This document shows, piece after piece, positions 46,105 through 52,786 of a DNA stretch of 52,786 nt. Every line of letters starts with the position of its first letter. Positions within the stretch are counted from its first letter, which is position 1. The DNA is taken from contig JAPEVF010000304.1 in NCBI GenBank assembly GCA_029747585.1, forward strand, positions 1 through 52,786, given 5' to 3'. The notes beneath the pieces are model-generated. The model saw only the letters and a program-made list of their open reading frames with translations. It ran no database searches and was not told the origin of the DNA. A program made the position numbers and the translations under genes. Source of the DNA: Pleurotus djamor (taxonomy: Eukaryota > Basidiomycota > Agaricomycetes > Agaricales > Pleurotaceae).

Positions 46105-49100
46105 ATGAGCTCTGAGACGTTTCCTCAAAGTACTGAGAACTCTGAGCTTCCATCGACGGTCCCAACTTCGCCTCAAGATCAAGAAGACACCGATGTCTCC
46201 ATAGATCTCACTCCTCTGCGTACCCACTATCTTAAGAAATCCCTCATACAGCTACAGTTCCATGCAGAACTGGATGCAATATTCACGTCCTCATCGAATA
46301 ATGTGTCTACTCTCTCCCACCTTGGCCCTCCGTTTGCACCCCCTGCGAAGGGCGCTCAGCGCCTGGACCTCCCCCTCCTGCGTTACGTCTTCCGTCAATT
46401 CATCCTCACATTCCCATTTATGGCCGCAGCCCCGAAGGATTTTTACTCCGATAAACTCCAGCCTTTCGTAACATCTATGTTGTCTCGCAATTTATCAACA
46501 CAGGATATCCTAGACCAAAGCGTCGATGCTTCGGAGCAAGCTACGAGGGCTAAGATGTTGAGTAAAGTCGAGAGGAGTATGACCACGTTCCTCAGCACAG
46601 CGACCAAGCTAGCCGAGCGTGAGGAGGTTGTCCGGTTATCTCAGACAGATTTGGATCGTCTTGAAACTCTAGCTAAAAGGCGGATAGCCCGTCAAGCNAA
46701 AAAACAAGGACGTATTCGAAGTCAACATCATCGGAGTGAAGACCGTCGTTGACAAGGGCCGAGTCAGGAGTCGGCATCACGATGAATTCATCATCCGGAC
46801 GCGTCGCTCGCGATTTCCGGATGTCTTCGTTTCACGGCGATATGGTGATTTCAAAACTTTGGCGATTGAGGTATGAATTATGACTACATATCACCCCTCA
46901 AGTGATTAAAACGTTGAGAACAGCTGCGCAAAGTTCATCCAGACCAAGATATCCCTAGTCCCCCGGTCAAAGATAGAACAACTGTCACCGCACCCCTCTC
47001 CTCACCCGTAACGCCTTCACCATCATTTGCATCAGCATTCACCACTTCAGCCCCTTCAACTCGAGCACCGTCGATGACTTCACCTTCCGATGAATCGTTG
47101 CAATATCCTGGATCTCCGTCGTCATCAGGCATGCGCTCTCCAACCCTCCCCCAACAATCTACTGCACGACTATCCAGGGAAAAGAACAGACTTACTCTTC
47201 GCGCTTATCTTCATGCTTTAATGACATCGAAAGTTATCATATCTTCTCCTGTCCTTCGCTCGTTCCTGTTAAGTGGTCCAGTAACTCTGACCGCCATGGA
47301 GTTAGAAGATGCACGTAAACGAGAAGAAGCGGATCAGGTCCGAGAAGAAGGTCGGAAACGTTTTGCCTCTGAAATTGCGCATAGGGTAGAGGGCTTGCGT
47401 GATGCCGTTAGGAGTGTTAAAGGCGACATTATGGGCGAAAGTATGTGATTCCTGCATCATAGTCTTCATTGAGCTGTATCATGACCGTTAGATGGACTTA
47501 CCCATGTATTTGGCACTATCAAGGTTACGTCAAACGTGCGTGACCTCCCTCCCAATTATCGCGCCGTTTTGGAGTGGGCCAGGATTTCGTGAGTTCGCTC
47601 TTGCCCAATTTGTCCCAGTCCTGACGTTTCACGATAGCCTTGCGTCTACTGTCTTTCACCATTTCGTTGCTTCGGATAATTCTTCTGAGGCCTTTTCTGG
47701 CCTGAAGCGAATTCATGGTTTGATGCCCTACATGCTCATGAAGGGTGCTTTGAAGATAAGCAATCCAATCGGCATGATCAGAAGTGGGTGGCCTTCTTCA
47801 CGATGAACAATTCATCCTTATTCCCTCATAGCCATCCTTGACTTGTTCCTTGCGCAACCTTTCGGGGGGAAAAGCCTCCTTCAGAGGTCCGCCATCTCAC
47901 AACTTTGCCTGTGGATCGTTATCTCACGTCCAGCAGGATGTTCACTAGTTCGTTGGCTGAGGAAGTCAAAGATCTTGAGGAACAGATTGAGGCTGTCAAG
48001 GACAAAGTCGATGATCCTATCATTTGTGAAAAGGCTCGTCAGTTCGTTTATGCTCCCAAAGAAATACAAGACATGTATCGGCTCGACGCGGGTTTGTGTC
48101 TTTATTTACGATTCAACTCCATTTATTCACTCTTAATAGCCGAGGAGAAGATGAATCTTATCACGATCATACTACGCTCAGGGGAAGAGCCTGTCCTCAA
48201 CCGCGCGCAAATGCACAGAGTCGCCAAGGCCAACAGAGCACACACCGAATATCTACGGCATAAAGACACTTTGGCTGACTCTGATGATGACAATGGTCCG
48301 CAAGACGACGATGCATGGCTCTATGAAGACTTACGGGTGTTAACCCAACTCTATTCGAGGCTTCGCGACCGAGAGCAGCTTATCGCTCTGATTTTCGAGG
48401 TCAGTCACAACTTAATATACTCCTTCGCTCTCTAACCGGCTTCAAAACACAACAGGGATTTACCGCTGATCTTCTAAAAGACATCATTACCATCTTCTAC
48501 TCGCCTCTGGCTCAAGTCTACAAGGCAGCCAATATCGCCGATTCGTTATCAGATCTGCAGACTTTTATCAACGATCTAATAAAAACTGTGGAATCTGTGG
48601 AAGAACGTAAGTTGGAATTCTCAGTGATGTGCCTTTACGCAACTTGACACGTTTTCCAGTCAGTCAAGAAGACCCTCATCTCACCGTCCAGATGTTCATC
48701 GACCTCATCGAGCGACACGAGCAGGCGTTCTATAATTTCGTGCACAAAGTTCACACCAAGGGTGCAGGATTATTTGACAGTCTAATGAAGTGGATTGAGA
48801 TGTTTCTTACTATCGTTCGCGAGGGTCTGGGCGACCCCCTCAGTCTCGAGTTTCTACTACCACACACTGGAGAAGAACGGGCCCAGATACTCTCTGAAGT
48901 CGACAAAGTCGCCTTGTATCATTATAAGCTGAAGCTTATGTATGAAGGCAAACTTCGGCGACGTTTTGGTCGGGCACAAGATGGCAATGACCCTGACGAG
49001 GAGGAGGCTGCACAAACGCTGGTAAATGGCATTGTCGGAGAGCTAAGTTTTGGTGAATTGGCTCAGGGTGACTTGGAGGATCTCCAGGGCTCAGACGAGA

Positions 49101-49693
49101 GCGATACGGACGACTCCAGTGATTACGAAACGGGCAGCGAAGATGAGACTAGCTCTGAAGACAGCGAATCTACTGGAGAGGCCCATCCACGAGCGCATAT
49201 TCATTCAGCCAAGGTCATGGCTCCCCCTACCCTACCTCCACCGCCTCCGCCGCCGCCTCCACAAGAAAAACCTCCCACTCGACCTCGTTCTTTATCTCTC
49301 AAATTATCGCGCTCTATGTCCTCTTTGAGAATGGGTGGTTCAGCATCGCGACGGAGCCATGAATCGCCGCCGCCCCTGCCAACCAAGAACCCACACCTCA
49401 TCGCGTTGTCGAAACCCTTGCCTCCCAGTCCTTCGCGGTCCTCTGTGTCCTCAAGTGAACGGAACGGAACCGTTCGTCGTTCTACTCCGCCAACGCTGCC
49501 GTTGCCTAAACCCAAGGCGAAGAAGAAGGGTGATAACAATGCCCTACAGTCTCCTGATCTGGAACACATTCCAAAGCTTTTGCCTATTTTTATTGAAATG
49601 GTACGCTGCTATCAACTTTCGATTCCCATCAGAGCACTTTGCTGACTCCCTGTGTATCAGATACGCCCTAACCTACAACCTCGCCAGCATTAG
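46105..49693 (+). CDS. PX domain protein with PX-associated and DUF3818 regions (Ypr097w/Lec1-like)
   Basis: The N-terminal 180 residues (LTPLRTHYLKKSLIQLQFHA, LLRYVFRQFILTFPFMAAAP) match the PX-associated domain found in one fungal family. The PX domain follows: DVFEVNIIGVKTVVDKGRVR, the phosphoinositide-binding RRYGDFKTL, and a long insert (Ser/Pro/Thr-rich, 47000-47150) before LTLRAYLHALMTSKVI. The C-terminal DUF3818 region includes EEVKDLEEQIEAVKDKVDDP, HLTVQMFIDLIERHEQAFYN and IPKLLPIFIEMIRPNLQPRQ. A low-complexity acidic segment (DESDTDDSSDYETGSEDE) and a poly-Pro stretch sit between. The N at 46698 breaks the frame inside AKNKDVFEV; it must be an extra base. The yeast relative binds membrane lipids and is linked to contact sites and lipid transfer; the role here is inferred. 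Confidence 0.85.
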
Positions 49694-49909
49694 TGTACCA
49701 CCACCCGCACGAGTCCCTTGTATAAAGCCTGTATTTGTGCCTGCCCCTATCCATAATTAGATCCACCCGAACGCGTCGACGTCATAATCTCTCAGAACCG
49801 TGTCCTTAGTCATGTCTTCATGTTCAAGCTGTCCCAATCTCGCACGCAATGGTCCTCACTTGGCACCAGCATAAAGCAAAGTCGCAGGAATTACAGGCTC
49901 TCTAACCAT
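49694..49909. other. Short tandem intergenic region, 216 bp
   Basis: Between the stop of the PX/DUF3818 gene and the chosen ATG of the DUF4243 gene. The frame of the latter is open upstream to an ATG at 49820, so the start could be 30 residues earlier. Confidence 0.45.
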
Positions 49910-51614
49910 ATGTCTCCCACCGCCAGTAAGCTCCTCAAAAATGGCCTGTTGAACTTTCCGAGGCCTTCACCCGCGGCGAAGACCACCGTCGAGGAACTCC
50001 TGGCTAAAGATGCAGAGCAGCATCATTATTATTTTCGCACAGCTGGTTTGCATAACCACCTGAGTCACCAGTAAGGTCCTTGTTTCTGGCTGAACGGTCT
50101 GCGTATCGTTAAACCATATGCAGTTTGTTGGCCGCGTATGATCTAGGCGCCTCAGAAGGTTTATTGAGAAAGATATACGAGGTTGAGTCGGCTGTTCAAA
50201 GGCCCATTTTCGTGGAGGAAAAAGACAAGGGCATAGTGATCACAGATACGAATTGGACTCAATACCTGGGCAACCAAAAGTGCGTACGACGTTACATGAT
50301 AGCAAAGGGCTTGGTCTGAGCCGACGTGCCAACAACAGTGCTTATGGCGCGTTCTATAAATTCTTTACGAAGCGCGTAGAAGAATTGGGCGTTGTCGAAG
50401 CCTTGGAATTCTACGTCTTCTCACCTACTGCGTACGCGAACGGCCGCATGATCGTGCGTTTGGTTGCTGGAGCGTGAGTCTTTCCATATCCGAGATCCCC
50501 AGGGACTGTCGCTGAAATGTGCCACATCTTACAGTCTGCACCCTTTCATTCAAATTGGAGTAGGCATTCTACTCCTGCTTTGTCGGTTGTTTACTGATCG
50601 TGATATAGCATGGTCTCGAATTTGGAAACGCGGTGTTGGTGGCCAGCGGTAGGTTCACATCATCTATCATAGTATCCCTCGTGTTGACCCCATGCTAGGC
50701 ATTGCCCAAACGGCTATTCATTCTTTTGCATCCGACAAAATCTTCAGCTTCTCGAACCCATCAGCGCAGCAGACTGGCCCCTCCGTTCTTGAGCTTTTAC
50801 GCCAGGTTTACGATTCTCCTGTCCTAAAGCCGGTCATGCCTTACGACAATAATGCCCTCATCAACGCCCGCATCAAATCTGCGCTCTCCGATGGTCGCGC
50901 CGAGGAAATACAGCGAATTTGCGCTCAGTTAAACATCAACGAAACATCCGACGATCATCTTCGCTCAATTGTAAACGAAGTAATTTGGACAAGCACCTTG
51001 CTCATGTTCGCATCCGGAAAGCCTAACAAGAAAACGCGCCTTGATTTTTTCCTCATGCATTTCGTTACCTCTTCCATCTTCCTTCGGTCATATGTGGACT
51101 CCCTGAAAACGCCAAAGTATAAGGCAGATGTTCTCCGAGCCTTTCTGCCGACCTTGGTTGTGTTGACTCTTTCCCGAGGCCGTCCTATCATTGACCCTGC
51201 GCTTGCAATGTCTTTCTCAGACAAGGTCAGGCCTCCAGTTGGAGACCTGAGCCAGTATTTCAATGCCGATCCAACCGCGCTTGGAAGTCCGACGAGGATT
51301 ATAATCCATGGCCTGCCTTTGTGACTTCAGTCTTACACGCACCCGACTCCCATACATTGAAGACTTTGCGCACACTGGTCTACGCGTCCACGGTGCTTGG
51401 TGACACACCGAAGGGTGGGGTTCCAGGAGCTGCCAAGGAAGATGGTCAAACGGAAACCCATCCGGGGCTCTCCCAAGTTGATGGTTCCCTTTTCGTTCGC
51501 TCCGCGGGTGCCACGATGAACTACATGGGCTGGGTTGCCCATGGACAACCAGCACGAGAGGATTGGGACAGAAGCGCCCTTGGATGGGACGACGCCTGGT
51601 TGAATGACGAGTAG
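49910..51614 (+). CDS. DUF4243 protein (questin oxidase-like)
   Basis: The protein begins MSPTASKLLKNGLLNFPRPS, then AEQHHYYFRTAGLHNHLSHH and LLAAYDLGAS, the typical DUF4243 start. FYVFSPTAYANGRMIVRLVA and LHPFIQIGHGLEFGNAVLVA follow across several 50-60 nt introns, then IAQTAIHSFAS. The last half holds LRSYVDSLKTPKYKADVLRA, SRGRPIIDP and YNPWPAFVTSVLHAPDSHTL. It ends GWDDAWLNDE. The family includes questin oxidase, a cofactor-free Baeyer-Villiger-type enzyme of anthraquinone metabolism, but most members are uncharacterised. At 51224-51285 the frame shifts between two well-conserved segments; either a 62-nt intron (GTCAGG...GGAAG) is removed or one base is missing in a G run near 51280. No biosynthetic gene cluster surrounds it. 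Confidence 0.82.
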
Positions 51615-52029
51615 AGACTATTAGCTTATCTCCGTGTCCCGTTTTCGCTTACTTACAATTTGCTCCAGGACGGGTCTCAGCAGTCACCTGTAAGATAGCG
51701 GTGTATATCCCTTGTGTTCATGCTTCTCCCATGCCCAAAAATACCAACAATGCGCTTGGCAACCCTCCGAGGGGTCATTAAGACCGTGTTCTGCCAGCGG
51801 AGGTCAGTTTGTCCAGGTGAGCACTGGATATACCGCTGCTCAACTTCGCCAAAACCTGTTTCGAGCGAAGCAAGTCACCTGGGTCTCACTGCTGTAAGTG
51901 TCAGTGACCGTGCGTATTTATAGCCCACCTCATTTTACACGTGGACCAGATACCGAAGTCGCAACCCAATGTTTCGAGCCTATTCACTGCATATGCATTA
52001 TGCATCCCATCTATAGCCATTATAGAGAG

Positions 52030-52090
52030 CCTTGGTCTGAGCCTCGACGATTCGTCTGATCTGGTGGAGCGCTTCAACCTCAGACCAAGG
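52030..52090. repeat. 12-bp perfect inverted repeat, 37-nt loop
   Basis: Arms CCTTGGTCTGAG (52030-52041) and CTCAGACCAAGG (52079-52090) are exact reverse complements. Pairing stops on both sides. It lies about 440 bp upstream of the third cellobiohydrolase start. It could fold as a hairpin in a transcript or be a remnant of a mobile element; neither is shown. Confidence 0.7.
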
Positions 52091-52458
52091 TCAATGCAAA
52101 GAAGAGCACGACCAGGAAGCCACGAAGGATCATCTTGGGATCGTGTAAGCACTGTTCCATCATCATTTTTCGGAAATGGTTCGCATCAAGGACGCTAAGT
52201 CGTATGTCGAAGGTCCCGTCACTCACTGCGACGCAAACATTGGAAGAACATATCCATGATGTGGTCAACTTCTGATGCGCTTGATATATTTAGGCTGGTG
52301 ATCCCTCGAGCCTTCGAATTCTTGCGAGTGATCGTGGCTGCCTTTACTCGGATTATCCCCTTGTAATTTGCGATAACAGAGTTGTTCTTCGACTCGAAGT
52401 TACGTCTATGCTACGCCGGCTCCACTCATGTTGCGTCGCCAGTCAACATCGCTGCAGG

Positions 52459-52467
52459 CTATAAAAG
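52459..52467 (+). promoter_or_regulatory. TATA box of the right-edge GH7 gene
   Basis: CTATAAAAG lies 59 bp before the ATG, in the same context as in copy 2. Sequence upstream of it is different from copy 2, so the upstream control regions are not shared. Confidence 0.65.
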
Positions 52468-52525
52468 GGCTTCGTGTTCAGAGGTCAAAAGCATCGGTCT
52501 TTCAGTCAACCAGCCAACGGTAGCC

Positions 52526-52786
52526 ATGTTCCCAAGAATCTCTCTGCTCGCTCTTTCTCTCGCCGCTGTCGTCCTCGGCCAACAGGTCGGAACGAACACC
52601 GCAGAGACTCACCCACCTCTCACTGTCAGCCAATGCTCAGCTGGCGGATCATGCACCACCCAGTCCAAGGCTGTCGTCCTTGACGCTAACTGGCGCTGGC
52701 TCCACACCACCACTGGTTACACTGTATGTCATCTCTGTTTTTTTCATTCACTTTGCCTCGTCTGACCGAATTACTCTTGCAATGTA
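52526..52786 (+). CDS. GH7 cellobiohydrolase, 5' part (copy 3, runs off right edge)
   Basis: The first exon (52526-52723) encodes the same 66 residues as copy 2: signal peptide [18 protein letters not shown], then [14 protein letters not shown] through [21 protein letters not shown] donor and 63 nt of intron 1 follow to the edge. Exon and intron are identical to copy 2, so this is either a very recent duplicate, a gene kept uniform by gene conversion, or an assembly duplicate at a scaffold end. The rest of the enzyme, including catalytic residues and any CBM1, lies outside the window. Confidence 0.9.

Larger units (their letters stand above)
51615..52525. other. Intergenic region upstream of the right-edge GH7 gene, 911 bp
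   Basis: It contains a 12-bp inverted repeat at 52030-52090 and the core promoter of the third cellobiohydrolase (from 52458). The frame at 51941-52198 is open but shows no similarity or splicing partner, so I do not call a gene. Confidence 0.5.
52458..52786 (+). repeat. Inverted repeat, arm B (right-edge GH7 core promoter, exon 1, part of intron 1)
   Basis: Exact partner of 45364-45692 in the opposite orientation. The match begins two bases before the TATA box and still holds at the last base of the window. Confidence 0.97.

Noticed and set aside
49335..49760. 141-codon frame overlapping the Pro-rich part of the PX protein
   Set aside because: It is an out-of-frame reading of a low-complexity exon. 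The PX frame continues to a spliced end at 49693.
49910..51614. Idea that the DUF4243 segment is the C-terminus of the PX/DUF3818 gene
   Set aside because: The PX protein ends with a spliced exon and stop at 49693, and the following segment begins with its own ATG and a typical DUF4243 N-terminus.
51941..52198. 85-codon frame upstream of the third cellobiohydrolase
   Set aside because: It overlaps the inverted repeat, has no similarity, no splice partner and no promoter signal. It is left as intergenic.

Overview
The window looks like nuclear DNA of a filamentous basidiomycete, probably a wood- or litter-decaying agaricomycete. Genes are dense and on both strands. Most are cut by many 45-65 nt GT-AG introns with CTNAC-like branch sites. 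Arf1, alpha-tubulin, Grr1, Vtc1 and Swc4 read as fungal proteins. Two complete genes and one partial gene encode family GH7 cellobiohydrolases, the complete ones with a C-terminal CBM1 cellulose-binding module. The species cannot be named from the sequence. Exon models below were assembled by eye from splice signals and protein similarity. Many N bases are present, densely at 8535-11449. Several isolated Ns behave as extra bases that break a reading frame. Layout, left to right: the start of an unidentified gene leaving the left edge (1-91, -); Gemin2 (673-1915, -) head to head with a nucleolar-like, Lys-rich DUF3245-type protein (2061-3203, +); a small basic orphan (4272-4849, -); a dual-specificity phosphatase (5776-6490, +); Arf1 (7013-7855, +); exocyst subunit Sec15 (8071-11003, -) divergent from a HAD sugar/polyol phosphatase (11107-12275, +); two tandem alpha-tubulin genes (12485-14395 and 14643-16353, -); a large hormone-sensitive-lipase-type hydrolase (16751-20379, -) divergent from the CPSF100/Cft2 gene (20643-23825, +); glutaminyl-tRNA synthetase (23948-26741, -); the F-box/LRR protein Grr1 (27070-30096, -); a small orphan (30248-30761, +); LSm3 (30842-31307, -) and U1-C (31356-32217, +), with only 48 bp between their start codons. 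The right third mixes secreted plant-biomass enzymes with housekeeping genes: GH7 cellobiohydrolase 1 (32450-34358, -), DASH subunit Hsk3 (35249-35562, -), Swc4/DMAP1 (35667-37647, +), Vtc1 (37791-38427, -), a secreted M43 metalloprotease (38782-40042, -), a BCS1-like AAA ATPase (41016-43328, +), GH7 cellobiohydrolase 2 (43763-45624, -), a PX/DUF3818 protein (46105-49693, +), a DUF4243 (questin oxidase-like) protein (49910-51614, +) and the first exon of a third GH7 gene (52526-52786, +). The genes do not form one pathway. The recurring themes are RNA processing (Gemin2, Cft2, LSm3, U1-C), cytoskeleton and membrane traffic (two alpha-tubulins, Arf1, Sec15, Hsk3), and cellulose breakdown (three GH7 genes in about 20 kb). 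The most striking structure is an essentially identical inverted copy, at least 329 bp long, of the cellobiohydrolase 2 core promoter and first exon at the right edge. No mobile element, CRISPR array, rRNA or convincing tRNA gene was seen.
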